Positions 8,746-17,295 are shown, counted from the stretch's first letter. The stretch: 64,000 nt of DNA from Glaciecola amylolytica (GCA_003856375.1 CP034120.1:2604001-2668000); one strand, 5' to 3'. Made by a program: numbers and translations. Notes: generated from the letters alone by a model not told the origin.

Positions 8746-9210
8746 ATGGATAACAATTACATCTTTTACAAGCTTCGAAAAATCTACGAATGGGACGAGG
8801 AAAAAATCGGACTGCTTTTCAAATCTGTTGAGCACATCGTTTCACCATTAGATATTTTTGCATGGATGAAACAAGAACAATATGAAGGATTTAAGGCTAT
8901 GCCTGATAAGGATTTGGCTGCACTTCTAAACGGATTCATCGTAGATCAAAGAGGGCTGAAAGATGGAAAAATTCCGGAAGCAGAAGATAAACTGACCAAT
9001 AACATCATTTTCAGAAAATTGCGGATTGCATTGAATTTCAAAGACGATGACATTATTGAAACACTCAAAAAAGCAGATATCCGAATCGGAAAACCTGAAT
9101 TAAATGCTTTTTTCAGAGACCCGAAACATGCACATTACCGCGTTTGCGGAGATCAGTTTCTGCGTAATTTCCTGAGAGGTTTACAATTGGAGAGCTATAA
9201 AAAGAAATAG
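8746..9210 (+). CDS. DUF1456 family protein (YehS-like)
   Basis: A 154-residue cytoplasmic protein made of two related helical halves, each starting with a segment like NNYIFYKLRKIYEWDEEKI and NNIIFRKLRIALNFKDDDI, followed by the conserved 'LNAFFRDP.H.hYr.CGDQ.LRNFL.GL' block. This is the DUF1456/YehS family, whose biochemical role is not known. The full family length is present. A TAnnTTTG box sits only 4 nt upstream of the ATG, so it may be a leaderless message. The DUF559 cassette starts about 40 bp downstream. Confidence 0.9.
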   Translation: MDNNYIFYKLRKIYEWDEEKIGLLFKSVEHIVSPLDIFAWMKQEQYEGFKAMPDKDLAALLNGFIVDQRGLKDGKIPEAEDKLTNNIIFRKLRIALNFKDDDIIETLKKADIRIGKPELNAFFRDPKHAHYRVCGDQFLRNFLRGLQLESYKKK

Positions 9211-9250
9211 GAATCACACCGACTATTTAAACAAGAAAGTAGATTGAATT

Positions 9251-9281
9251 TCTCCCCTTGAGGGGAGACCAAGAGGGGTGG
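9251..9281 (+). repeat. G-rich palindromic repeat, copy A (upstream of DUF559 gene)
   Basis: TCTCCCCT-TG-AGGGGAGA is an 8-bp perfect hairpin (9251-9268), followed by the tail CCAAGAGGGGTGG (9269-9281). The same hairpin-plus-tail plan recurs at 9698-9774, 11654-11691, 25171-25433 and, truncated, near 40141. Confidence 0.8.
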
Positions 9282-9294
9282 TAAATACGACTTG

Positions 9295-9302
9295 TATCTT
9301 TG
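9295..9302 (+). promoter_or_regulatory. Predicted -7 box (TATCTTTG) of the DUF559 gene
   Basis: TATCTTTG fits TAnnTTTG 23 nt before the ATG at 9326. It lies directly downstream of repeat copy A, so the gene seems to carry its own promoter inside the repeat-bounded segment. Confidence 0.55.
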
Positions 9303-9325
9303 AAGATCTTTCCGTAACTTAAGGT

Positions 9326-9739
9326 ATGAAGTTATACCATCACAACTACTACAATCCCAGGCTTAAAGAATATGCCCGGGAATTAAGGACAGAGACTGTT
9401 TCGAAAGCTGAAAAATACATTTGGAAGGGATTACTATCACGAAAACAAACCGGTGAGCGTTTTTTACGTCAAAGATCCATCTATAATTTTATCGTCGACT
9501 TTTTTGCTCCTGAAATCGGGTTAATCGTTGAAATTGATGGCAATTCACATATCAATAAAGGAGATTACGATCGTTATCGTGAGGACAAACTCACTTCTCT
9601 TGGATATACGTTAATCAGATTTTCGGAAGGAGATGTAATCAACAATTTAGATGTTGTCTCAGAACAAATCAGACATGTGATTCATGCTTTAAAATCGGCC
9701 ACCCTCCTAGATCCTCCCTCAAGGGAGGAAGTGGATTGA
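9326..9739 (+). CDS. DUF559 (Vsr-like PD-(D/E)XK) endonuclease-domain protein
   Basis: A 137-residue protein. SKAEKYIWKGLLSRKQTGERF, FLRQRSIYNFIVDFFAPEI and LIVEIDGNSH are the three core blocks of DUF559, a family related to the very-short-patch repair endonuclease Vsr and the PD-(D/E)XK nucleases; the Asp of IVDFF and the Glu/Asp of VEIDG are the expected metal ligands. The final residues (LLDPPSREEVD) are encoded by an inverted copy of the G-rich repeat. Repeats lie on both sides and a promoter box is internal. No methyltransferase is adjacent, so it is not an obvious Vsr/Dcm pair. Biological role unknown; domain assignment is firm. Confidence 0.85.
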   Translation: MKLYHHNYYNPRLKEYARELRTETVSKAEKYIWKGLLSRKQTGERFLRQRSIYNFIVDFFAPEIGLIVEIDGNSHINKGDYDRYREDKLTSLGYTLIRFSEGDVINNLDVVSEQIRHVIHALKSATLLDPPSREEVD

Positions 9740-9774
9740 GTCTCCCTCCTTGAGGAGGGATTAAGGGAGGTGGC
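9698..9774. repeat. REPIN-like pair: two G-rich palindromic repeats in inverted orientation (copies B1 and B2)
   Basis: B1 (9699-9730, minus orientation) and B2 (9741-9773, plus orientation) face outward. Their ends match as GCCACCCTCC and GGGAGGTGGC. Inside each is a smaller hairpin: CCTCCCTCAAGGGAGG in B1 and CCCTCCTTGAGGAGGG in B2. B1 overlaps the last codons and B2 follows the stop of the DUF559 gene; thiF ends 5 bp further on, on the other strand. This nested inverted-pair layout is what defines REPINs in other phyla. Confidence 0.75.
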
Positions 9775-9778
9775 AAAA

Positions 9779-10489
9779 TCAATACTTCAACTCCGTCTGC
9801 TTCATTGAAAGCAAATCGAAAATCCGGTAAACGTTTGTCGTAACCTGAAGTCCCAAAATACACTTCAAGGTCTCATTGACCATTAAAGTCCCGATAACTC
9901 CGGGAACAACACCCAAAACGCCGTTATCCGAGCAATTGGGTACATCTTCCGCATTGGGTGGTTCGGGGAAAATATCGCGGAGATTCTTACTTCCTTCGTA
10001 ATTGAAAACGGCTATCTGCCCCTGAAATCCTAAAATACTTCCGTAAACCAAGGGTAGACCGAGTTTCACACATGCATCATTCACCGAATAGCGCGTCAGA
10101 AAATTATCGCAGCCGTCTACCACCAGATCAAACTGAGACAAGATCGATTCTGCATTTTCGTCCGTTAAAGCACAGTCAAACAATTCGATTTTAGTATCCG
10201 GATTTTGCGCCAGAGCACGTTCTTTTGCTACTTCGGCTTTCTTTCTGCCAACATCGGCAGGAGTAAACAAAATTTGTCGGTGCAGGTTGGAATGCTCAAT
10301 AACATCAAAGTCAATGATTCCGATCGTACCAACCCCGCTGCTTGCCATGTATTGAATGATCGGACAGCCCAAACCTCCGGCACCAATTACGGCAACACGC
10401 GCATTTTTCAGCTTTACTTGTCCCAATAAACCGATTTCATCGAGAATGGTTTGTTTGGAATAGCGTTTTGCTTCGTTCTCACTAAACAT
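9779..10489 (-). CDS. thiF: ThiF/MoeB/HesA family adenylyltransferase (ThiS-activating)
   Basis: A 236-residue E1-like enzyme. The Rossmann ATP-binding motif VIGAGGLGCP is at residues 34-43, followed by IDFDVIEHSNLHRQILF, the catalytic-domain Asp segment VVDGCDNFLTRYSVND, and the NCSDNGVLGVVPGVIG block. It would adenylate the C-terminal Gly-Gly of ThiS so that sulfur can be loaded. I see no paired CxxC zinc motifs, unlike E. coli ThiF, so zinc binding may be lost. MoeB has the same fold; position directly after thiH supports thiF. The gene has a 33-bp gap to thiH and ends beside the G-rich repeat pair. Confidence 0.88.
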   Translation of the reverse strand: MFSENEAKRYSKQTILDEIGLLGQVKLKNARVAVIGAGGLGCPIIQYMASSGVGTIGIIDFDVIEHSNLHRQILFTPADVGRKKAEVAKERALAQNPDTKIELFDCALTDENAESILSQFDLVVDGCDNFLTRYSVNDACVKLGLPLVYGSILGFQGQIAVFNYEGSKNLRDIFPEPPNAEDVPNCSDNGVLGVVPGVIGTLMVNETLKCILGLQVTTNVYRIFDLLSMKQTELKY

Positions 10490-10522
10490 TTATGCTTGTT
10501 TATTTATTGAAAAAATTCCACT

Positions 10523-11653
10523 CTAATCCTCTCCCAAGGAAGCTAAATGATAACTGCGGTCCCAATCTTTCCAAACGGCTTCATACCCGCTCTGTTTGAT
10601 CAATGCAGCGATTTCTTCTACCGAACGGTCGTCTGAAATTTCAAATTGCTCCAGCGATTCCGGTTCTACGACATATCCTCCCGGATTGGTTTTCGACCCG
10701 GCACTCATGGTTGTAACTCCCAAAGGAATAATATGATTTCTGAAGTGTTCCGATTCACGGGTTGAAACCGATAATTCCACATCTTCATTCATCAAACGGT
10801 AAGCACAAATCAATTGAACCAATTCCCGGTCGCCTACAATCACATTCGGTTCGATGATTCCTTCTGCGGGTCTCATTCGCGGAAATGAAATGGAATATTT
10901 CGTCTGCCAATACGTCTTTTGCAGATAATCCAGATGCATTGCGCAAAAGAATGAATCCGTGCGCCAGTCTTCCAAACCGAGCAAAACACCCAAACCTATT
11001 TTGTGAATTCCGGCTTCGCCACAGCGATCCGGAGTATCCAAACGGTATTGAAAATTCGATTTTTTCCCCTTAGGGTGATACGCTTTGTACACATCCTGAT
11101 GGTATGTTTCCTGATACACCAAAACGGAATAAACCCCGGCTTCGTGCAATTCTTTGTATTCTTCCGTATCCAAAGGTTGAACCTCCATGGAAATATTCGC
11201 AAAATCAGTACGCATCAATTCCAACGCGTGTTTGAAATACGACATGTGCACGGTGTGATTTGCTTCTCCCGTCACTAACAAAATATGGTTGAACCCACGT
11301 TCTTTCAAAAAATCTACCTCCTGACGGATTTCATCATCGCTCAATGTTTTGCGTTTGATCTTATTATCGAAGCTAAAACCGCAATAGGTGCAAATATTGT
11401 TGCATTCATTACTCAGATACATCGGTGTATAGAGCTGAATGGTTTTTCCGAAACGTTTTTGAGTCAATTGGTGGCTGATCTGTGCCATTTGTTCCAGATA
11501 AGGCTCTGCAGCCGGAGAAATCAAAGCTTTGAAATCTTCCAGATCTCTTTTTTCTTTGGATAAAGCACGCTCCACATCTTTTGCCGTTTTGGCATAGATG
11601 GACGATTTTACATCATCCCAATTGGTATTTTGAAAAAGTGTTGTAAAGTTCAT
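10523..11653 (-). CDS. thiH: 2-iminoacetate synthase ThiH (radical SAM)
   Basis: A 376-residue radical SAM enzyme with the cluster motif CNNICTYC (C84, C88, C91). It cleaves L-tyrosine to dehydroglycine (2-iminoacetate), the nitrogen source for the thiazole ring, in place of the glycine oxidase ThiO used by some bacteria. The family blocks TLSDDEIRQEVDFLKERGF, LLVTGEANH and RMRPAEGI are present and the length is normal. It follows thiG on the same strand; the 44-nt gap between them is almost wholly a G-rich repeat whose GGGGGGAGGATAAA end lies right before the ATG and could act as a strong ribosome binding site. Confidence 0.96.
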   Translation of the reverse strand: MNFTTLFQNTNWDDVKSSIYAKTAKDVERALSKEKRDLEDFKALISPAAEPYLEQMAQISHQLTQKRFGKTIQLYTPMYLSNECNNICTYCGFSFDNKIKRKTLSDDEIRQEVDFLKERGFNHILLVTGEANHTVHMSYFKHALELMRTDFANISMEVQPLDTEEYKELHEAGVYSVLVYQETYHQDVYKAYHPKGKKSNFQYRLDTPDRCGEAGIHKIGLGVLLGLEDWRTDSFFCAMHLDYLQKTYWQTKYSISFPRMRPAEGIIEPNVIVGDRELVQLICAYRLMNEDVELSVSTRESEHFRNHIIPLGVTTMSAGSKTNPGGYVVEPESLEQFEISDDRSVEEIAALIKQSGYEAVWKDWDRSYHLASLGED

Positions 11654-11691
11654 TTTATCCTCCCCCCTTTATCCCCCTCCAAAGGGGGAAA
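11654..11691 (-). repeat. G-rich palindromic repeat, copy C, filling the thiG-thiH gap
   Basis: On the minus strand the order is TTCCCCCTTTGGAGGGGGA (hairpin) then TAAAGGGGGGAGG, the same plan as the copies at 9251 and 9741. It runs into the ATG of thiH, placing GGAGG 6 nt before the start. Confidence 0.75.
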
Positions 11692-11697
11692 CAAATC

Positions 11698-12462
11698 TCA
11701 TAAATTCAAAAATCCTGTCAACGGACTGGAAGCACTTGCCGATCTCGACACCGCACCCAATCCGGATTCGTATGCCATTCTTCCCGCTTCTACAGCCATT
11801 TTAAAGGCCAATGCCATTTCCTTTGGGTTTTGAGCAACTGCAATCGCCGTATTTACCAAAACTGCATCAGCTCCCAATTCCATCGCATATGCTGCATGAG
11901 AAGGTGCGCCGATTCCTGCATCCACGATTACGGGAACTTTACTTTGTTCGATAATAATCTCCAGAAAATCCACCGTTTTCAATCCTTTATTCGTTCCGAT
12001 TGGTGCTCCCAAAGGCATTACAGCCGCTGTTCCCACATCTTCCAAACGCTTGCATAATACCGGATCTGCATGAATGTAAGGTAAAATCACAAAGCCTAGC
12101 TTTGCAAGCTCTTCCGTTGCTTTCAGCGTCTCGATCGGGTCTGGAAGTAAATATTTCGGATCCGGATGAATTTCAAGTTTCAACCAATTGGTCTCCATTG
12201 CATCCCGTGCCAACTGCGCTGCAAAAACTGCTTCCTTCGCATTTCTTGCTCCGGATGTATTCGGCAGCAACCCGATATGTACGTGATTCAAATGGGCAAG
12301 TAAATCATCTGTTTCTGTTTCCAGATCCACTCGTTTCAAAGCCACTGTTACCAATTCGGAACCCGAAGCCAAAACGGCTTCTTCCATTTGTTTTGAAGAA
12401 CCGAATTTTCCTGTTCCCAAAAACAAACGCGATTTAAATTCTTTATCTGCTATTTTCAACAT
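11698..12462 (-). CDS. thiG: Thiazole synthase ThiG
   Basis: A 254-residue TIM-barrel enzyme that builds the thiazole phosphate from deoxyxylulose 5-phosphate, ThiS thiocarboxylate and 2-iminoacetate. It starts [20 protein letters not shown]; the Schiff-base lysine is K95 in NWLKLEI; phosphate-binding segments [14 protein letters not shown] and [11 protein letters not shown] are seen. Length is standard. It begins the thiG-thiH-thiF group. About 490 bp of divergent intergenic DNA precede it and no TPP riboswitch is visible there, so this half of the locus must be expressed from an unrecognised promoter. Confidence 0.96.
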   Translation of the reverse strand: MLKIADKEFKSRLFLGTGKFGSSKQMEEAVLASGSELVTVALKRVDLETETDDLLAHLNHVHIGLLPNTSGARNAKEAVFAAQLARDAMETNWLKLEIHPDPKYLLPDPIETLKATEELAKLGFVILPYIHADPVLCKRLEDVGTAAVMPLGAPIGTNKGLKTVDFLEIIIEQSKVPVIVDAGIGAPSHAAYAMELGADAVLVNTAIAVAQNPKEMALAFKMAVEAGRMAYESGLGAVSRSASASSPLTGFLNL

Positions 12463-12955
12463 TATCTTGTCTTTTTCCTCTCCTCAACACAAGTCGGAAA
12501 AGGAATTTAAATACTCCAACGAACTAAAAAATGATTAGCTGTACGCACACCCGGAATTTCAGAATCCGTGCTTCGCTTTCTTTCTTTTGAAATCAGCGTT
12601 TGACATTTGCACAGCCTTTCAGTTCTTCCCCTCTGATTTCAGGTTTCAGAACACGATTTTTGGTAAAGTTAAGGCTTAAAATGTTATAGTCCAATCCCCG
12701 TGAAAACATCTTTTTAAAGATTTGTGCAAAAAACTGATCCTGCGGTAGAGAAGATCATTTTTAAGTGTTTCATTTTTGTATTGATCCTGATTCCTATTCC
12801 ACAATAGTCAACCACGGATCGGAACCACAAATACCATTAGCCTATGACAAAATCAATGTAAAGAATCGAACGCGGCCTGTTCTGCGAACCGCTGGAATGG
12901 ATAAACTATTCGAAAAAAAACAGAACAATTTTAATTTCACTAAAACCCTATCATT
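12463..12955. other. Divergent intergenic region between thiG and the Cys-rich T9SS gene
   Basis: About 490 bp without a gene. I searched it on both strands for the TPP aptamer words (CTGAGA, ACCCTTTGAACCTGA) and found none. No perfect TAnnTTTG box was seen. One 9-bp inverted repeat with a 36-nt loop (TGAAATCAG at 12588-12596 and CTGATTTCA at 12633-12641) is present. Promoters for both flanking genes must lie here. Confidence 0.5.
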
Positions 12956-15250
12956 ATGAAAAAATTTATGCAATTGGCCGTTTTACTCTTCCTGGGTACA
13001 ATTGGCCAGCTAAATGCTCAAAACATCAGTACAGGCATCGATGATGCCGGCGGTGCGTTAACGGCCGGAGCAACAGATCCGAACTGGCGGATTATTGCCA
13101 GTCCTATTGGGGCTGTAGATGCGAAACACACTCCGAACATTCCAGGAACCTGGGAATCAACACCTGTTGCAGGCAGTAATGCCGGTTGGATCAATGCAGC
13201 CGGAACACCATGCAGCGGTATTAACAAACCGGGGAATTACACATTCGAACGCTCATTCACTATCAGCAGTTCTGTCGCAAGTTTTATCGCTTCTTTACAA
13301 GTAGCATACGACGACAATTTAATTTCATTAGCCCTTATAGATCCTGCCGGTACAAATATTCCGCTTACGGCAACACCAACGTCACCGTATATGCTGAGTA
13401 TGCCGGTAACTTATAGCAATGGTGCACCAATGGCCGGGACCTGGCGAATTCGGGCAGTTGTCGAAATCTTAAGTGATCAGGCTCTTTGCGGTGGATTTTT
13501 GCTGTCCGGAGAAATTACAACAAGTTGTGATCCTCTTCCTTGCACCTGTGATCTGCTGAATCCATCGTTTAGTGTTTTGGTAGACAAATGCCACGGAACT
13601 TTCACCTCTACAACTGACATTCCTCCATGTATGAAAGAACATGGTGCGGAAAGTTACGAATGGACTGTTGCAGGAGTATACGCAGGCTCCAGCTCTACCC
13701 TCAATTACACGTTTCCGTCAAACGGAGGTTATGCTGTTTGTTTGAAAATAACCACAATACTTCCTGACGGCAAGAAATGTACAAAAGAAATTTGTCAGGA
13801 AGTCGCAGTAACAAACTGCAATGGTTGCAGTTGTGATGATCTTCAACCAATCATCAATTACAATGTGGATAAATGCAGCTCTATCCTGAACGGAAGCTCT
13901 ATTTTACCTTCATGTATGAGCGGTGCTTCCGTTTCCTACAACTGGCTTGTCAACGGTACTTACGTCGGTTCAGGCACTCCATTTATTTATCCTTTCCCGG
14001 GCAATGGCATTTATAATCTTTGTTTGAATGCAACCGTTATTCTTGCCGACGGAACGAAGTGTACTCAGGACACGTGTGTGGAAGTGATTGTGAACAATTG
14101 CGATGAATGCAAATGCAATCAAATGCAGCCTGCTTTCACTTATACCGTAAATAATTGCATTGGAAGCTTTACAAATACAACTGTTTCACCTGATTGCATT
14201 CAGCGTACTATCAAATGGTTTGTTGACAGCGTATTGGTGGGTACAGGAAACACCTTCAATTACACCTTTCCGGGCAGCGGAACGTACACCGTTTGTATGA
14301 AAGTTGCCGGAGTATTGCCGGGAGGAGTTCCTTGCAAAAAATACATCTGCAAAGAAATCACCGTTGATTGCGGTCCTTGCAACTGCTATGACCTGAATCC
14401 TAATTTCAGCATCGCAATGGATAAGTGTAACGGAACATTCATCAGTACCAGTCAGGTTCCATCCTGTTTGGGGAATGTAACTTATGAATGGTCGGTAGAT
14501 GGCGCTCCTGCAGGAACCGGAACGACTCTGAATTATGCATTTTCAGCTTTCGGCGGACACAATGTTTGTCTGAAAATAACCGGAATAATGCCTGACGGAA
14601 CGTCTTGTGTCAGAGAAACATGTTATACGGTTTCTCCGAATGAACTATGCCCTGATCCTTGTAACTGTAACAATATTCAGCCTGTTTTCAGTATCAATAA
14701 TTTGATCTGCAACGCTACTTTCGACGGATCTGCATCCAGTGCACCTGCATGTCTTCAAAATCTGACTTACAAATGGTATGTCGGAGTTACGGGAAGCGGT
14801 ATACTTTCACCGGTTGGAACGGGAACGACACTCAGCTTCAGTTTCCCGGGAAGCGGAACATATACGGTTTGTCTGATGATTTCAGGATATCTTCCGGATG
14901 GAACGTATTGTGAGAAAATGGAATGTAAGGACGTCACTGCCGTTTGCGTCACATTTGAACCCGGCGGACCAATACACCACCGGACTTTTGATGGAAATCC
15001 GATCAATTTGTATCCGAATCCGGCAAGTGATGCTTTAACCATTGAAATGACGCTCAAAGAAACCGCAGAAGTGCAGATTATTATGCGTTCGGCAGATGGT
15101 AAAGAATTAGTAACGGAGAAAAGAAAAGGGGAAGCTGGTTCGCAGCGTTTTCAACTTCAAATCCCGGAATCTGTTTCAAACAGCATGGTCTTTGTGGAGA
15201 TCATTACCGGAAATGAAACATTCACCCGCATGGTGACTATTTCAAAATAA
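12956..15250 (+). CDS. T9SS cargo with five tandem Cys-rich (PKD-like) modules, type A C-terminal domain
   Basis: A 764-residue secreted protein. Residues 1-21 are a signal peptide ending LNAQ. Residues about 25-190 form an N-terminal domain with a proprotein-convertase-like 'GTWRIRA' strand. Five modules of 90-95 residues start at C196, C291, C385, C475 and C569, each beginning CxCxxxxPxF and carrying W-V-G, GTYTVC-like and LPDGxxC blocks; each has about eight cysteines. Residues about 685-764 (LYPNPASDALTIEM) are a type A T9SS sorting domain. The gene lies on the opposite strand inside the thiamine locus. Role unknown; surface binding or adhesion is a guess. Confidence 0.85.
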   Translation: MKKFMQLAVLLFLGTIGQLNAQNISTGIDDAGGALTAGATDPNWRIIASPIGAVDAKHTPNIPGTWESTPVAGSNAGWINAAGTPCSGINKPGNYTFERSFTISSSVASFIASLQVAYDDNLISLALIDPAGTNIPLTATPTSPYMLSMPVTYSNGAPMAGTWRIRAVVEILSDQALCGGFLLSGEITTSCDPLPCTCDLLNPSFSVLVDKCHGTFTSTTDIPPCMKEHGAESYEWTVAGVYAGSSSTLNYTFPSNGGYAVCLKITTILPDGKKCTKEICQEVAVTNCNGCSCDDLQPIINYNVDKCSSILNGSSILPSCMSGASVSYNWLVNGTYVGSGTPFIYPFPGNGIYNLCLNATVILADGTKCTQDTCVEVIVNNCDECKCNQMQPAFTYTVNNCIGSFTNTTVSPDCIQRTIKWFVDSVLVGTGNTFNYTFPGSGTYTVCMKVAGVLPGGVPCKKYICKEITVDCGPCNCYDLNPNFSIAMDKCNGTFISTSQVPSCLGNVTYEWSVDGAPAGTGTTLNYAFSAFGGHNVCLKITGIMPDGTSCVRETCYTVSPNELCPDPCNCNNIQPVFSINNLICNATFDGSASSAPACLQNLTYKWYVGVTGSGILSPVGTGTTLSFSFPGSGTYTVCLMISGYLPDGTYCEKMECKDVTAVCVTFEPGGPIHHRTFDGNPINLYPNPASDALTIEMTLKETAEVQIIMRSADGKELVTEKRKGEAGSQRFQLQIPESVSNSMVFVEIITGNETFTRMVTISK

Positions 15251-15270
15251 TAGGTCAGTTGACTTTGTTC

Positions 15271-15303
15271 AAAAGCCCGTCTCAGCAATTGAGGCGGGCT
15301 TTT
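15271..15303. terminator. Strong bidirectional terminator
   Basis: AAAAGCCCGTCTCA (15271-15284) pairs with TGAGGCGGGCTTTT (15290-15303) with one T-G pair and a 5-nt loop. A-rich and T-rich ends let it work in both directions, ending the Cys-rich T9SS gene on the plus strand and thiE on the minus strand. It separates the two halves of the thiamine locus. Confidence 0.88.
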
Positions 15304-15346
15304 GTATTATTTCCGGATTCGTATCCGTTTTATTTCAAATCGGGGA

Positions 15347-15970
15347 TTAGCCCAGTTTCTTTTCCATTTCTCTTACCGTGTGTGCTTTTTCTGCGGATTT
15401 GGAAACAATTCCCGAAACTGCAACTCCATAAACACCTGTATGTTTCAAATCTTCGAGATCGCTTAGTTCAATTCCTCCGATTGCATAAATGGGAATGGAT
15501 ACTTGTCGACCTGTCAATTCCGAAACAATCTGCTTGTATCCTTCCAATCCGAGAATCGGGCTCAATTTCTCTTTTGTGGTCGTGAAACGAAACGGGCCCA
15601 AACCAACATAATCGCATTTTTCTTCGATTCGCTGTAAGACATCATCCAAGGTATTTGCCGTTCCACCGATGATTTTTGTCGGGCCCAGGATTTTTCGCGC
15701 TTCGGCAACGGAAGTATCCGTTAATCCGAGATGAACTCCATCTGCGTCAATTTCTTTTGCAATTTCCACCCAATCATTGATCAGTAATTTCGCTTCGTGA
15801 AACTGACTCCAAACTTTGGCTTTTTTTGCCAGTTGGGTGATTTCTTCTTTTGTTCCGTTTTTAAAACGAACCTGAATCAGTTTACATCCTGCTTCCAAAG
15901 CTTCCAGAATGTCTTTTTCCTGCTCTTCCGGAGTTGAACCCTGTGATATGTAATGAATTCTATTCAGCAT
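15347..15970 (-). CDS. thiE: Thiamine-phosphate synthase ThiE
   Basis: A 207-residue TIM-barrel enzyme that joins HMP pyrophosphate with thiazole phosphate. Diagnostic segments are KLIQVRFKNGT, LLINDWVEIAKEIDADGVHLG, IIGGTANT, CDYVGLGPFRFTTTKEKLSPILG and YAIGGIE. The usual 'H.GQ.D' appears here as GVHLGLTD, with Leu in the Gln position. It overlaps thiD by 11 bp and is the last gene before the bidirectional terminator. A second, shorter relative lies two genes upstream; this one keeps the TTTK pyrophosphate-site motif and is the better ThiE. Confidence 0.92.
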   Translation of the reverse strand: MLNRIHYISQGSTPEEQEKDILEALEAGCKLIQVRFKNGTKEEITQLAKKAKVWSQFHEAKLLINDWVEIAKEIDADGVHLGLTDTSVAEARKILGPTKIIGGTANTLDDVLQRIEEKCDYVGLGPFRFTTTKEKLSPILGLEGYKQIVSELTGRQVSIPIYAIGGIELSDLEDLKHTGVYGVAVSGIVSKSAEKAHTVREMEKKLG

Positions 15971-16718
15971 GATACGCTAATAAATGGGGATTGCTTGCTA
16001 ATCTTTTTTCGATGTAATGTTTTGCTTTCTGGCAAGCGTCGAGCATGTTTTCACCTAAAGCCATATTCGAAGCAATTGCCGCTGAAAGAATGCATCCTGA
16101 ACCATGTTTCGGGAGACACTTTTCGGGATCTGTCTTCGGAGGAATTTCTCTTGGAATTCCACCTTCGAACAAGAGATCTACTCCCAAACGAACAGAACTA
16201 TGACCGCCTTTCAGCAACACCTGCGTGAATTGTGCCAATTGAAATGCTGCTTCAATCTCATCTTCCGTTTGTGTAATCCGCTTGACTTCATTTTCGTTTG
16301 GCGTAATCAAACTCACCAGTTTCAACACCTCACGAAATGATTCCGGATTCCAGCTGGCATGCAGTTCAAAACCGGATGAAGCCGATAAAACCGGATCCCA
16401 AACGATTGGAACAAGCGGAAAGGATGCTTTCACCAATGCTAAAACCGCGGATAAAGTATCGAGGTTCTCAATGATTCCGATTTTAACTGCTGAAATCTGA
16501 TAGTTTTTCAAGATTGGAATTAACTGATTCAGAATAAGATCCTTCTCAAACCAATCCACCGAAATAAAATCGGTTTCGGTTTGATTCGTATTTGAAGTTA
16601 AAACTGCCATCCCCAAACAATGATGCTGCTCAAACGTTTTCACGTCGGCCAGCACTCCTGCTCCACCCGTCGGGTCGAAACCGGCTATGCTTAAGACTAT
16701 AGGACGATTGTAACTCAT
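15960..16718 (-). CDS. thiD: Hydroxymethylpyrimidine / phosphomethylpyrimidine kinase ThiD
   Basis: A 252-residue ribokinase-fold kinase that phosphorylates HMP and HMP-P for thiamine synthesis. It begins with the substrate-binding block LSIAGFDPTGGAGVLADVK and has PIVWDPVLSASSG, LITPNENEV and, near the C terminus, KHGSGCILSAAIAS, the anion-hole and catalytic Cys/Gly loop of ThiD. The start overlaps the end of the TenI-like gene by 4 bp (ATGA type) and its end overlaps thiE by 11 bp, so translation is probably coupled. Confidence 0.93.
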   Translation of the reverse strand: MSYNRPIVLSIAGFDPTGGAGVLADVKTFEQHHCLGMAVLTSNTNQTETDFISVDWFEKDLILNQLIPILKNYQISAVKIGIIENLDTLSAVLALVKASFPLVPIVWDPVLSASSGFELHASWNPESFREVLKLVSLITPNENEVKRITQTEDEIEAAFQLAQFTQVLLKGGHSSVRLGVDLLFEGGIPREIPPKTDPEKCLPKHGSGCILSAAIASNMALGENMLDACQKAKHYIEKRLASNPHLLAYHAE

Positions 16719-17295
16719 AATTCTGACTTTACTTCTTTCATGGAATCAACCGGATTTTCTGACTTCCAGATTGCTCCCAGCAAAGCCACTCCGTCAAATC
16801 CCAATTGAATTGCTTCTGCCGTATTTTCGGACTGAATTCCTCCCAAACCAATCAGTTTTGTCGCTCGTTCTTTCTTTTTTGAAAAATCGAATGATTTTGC
16901 CTCATAGCCGGGTTTCGAAATGCTGTCAAAAACAGGACTCAGAAATGCATAGGAAAAATGTTCGGGCAACTCGTTGTATTCTTCCATGCTGTGCACCGAA
17001 GTCGAATAAACCGTTTCCGGATTGATTTCCGTCCAGTTGGTTTCTTCCCATGTTTTCCGGTCTCGTTCCGAATAATGAACACGTTTCAATCCCAAACTCA
17101 AACCCAGATCATGATGATGATTCAACACTAATCTTTCGCGATATTCCGGATCGACAGCTTCAATAAATGCTTTCAGCTCCTCCTCACCGGCTTCATATTT
17201 CCGAATGTGAAACAAATCCAATCCCGCGCGAAACAACTCATTTACAATCGTTGTTTCGCCGGGTTTAAAATCGCTATCGGAAATGACGATGAGCA

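Noticed and set aside
12463-12955. A second TPP riboswitch before thiG
   Set aside because: None of the conserved aptamer words was found on the minus strand; the only structure seen is a 9-bp inverted repeat with a large loop.
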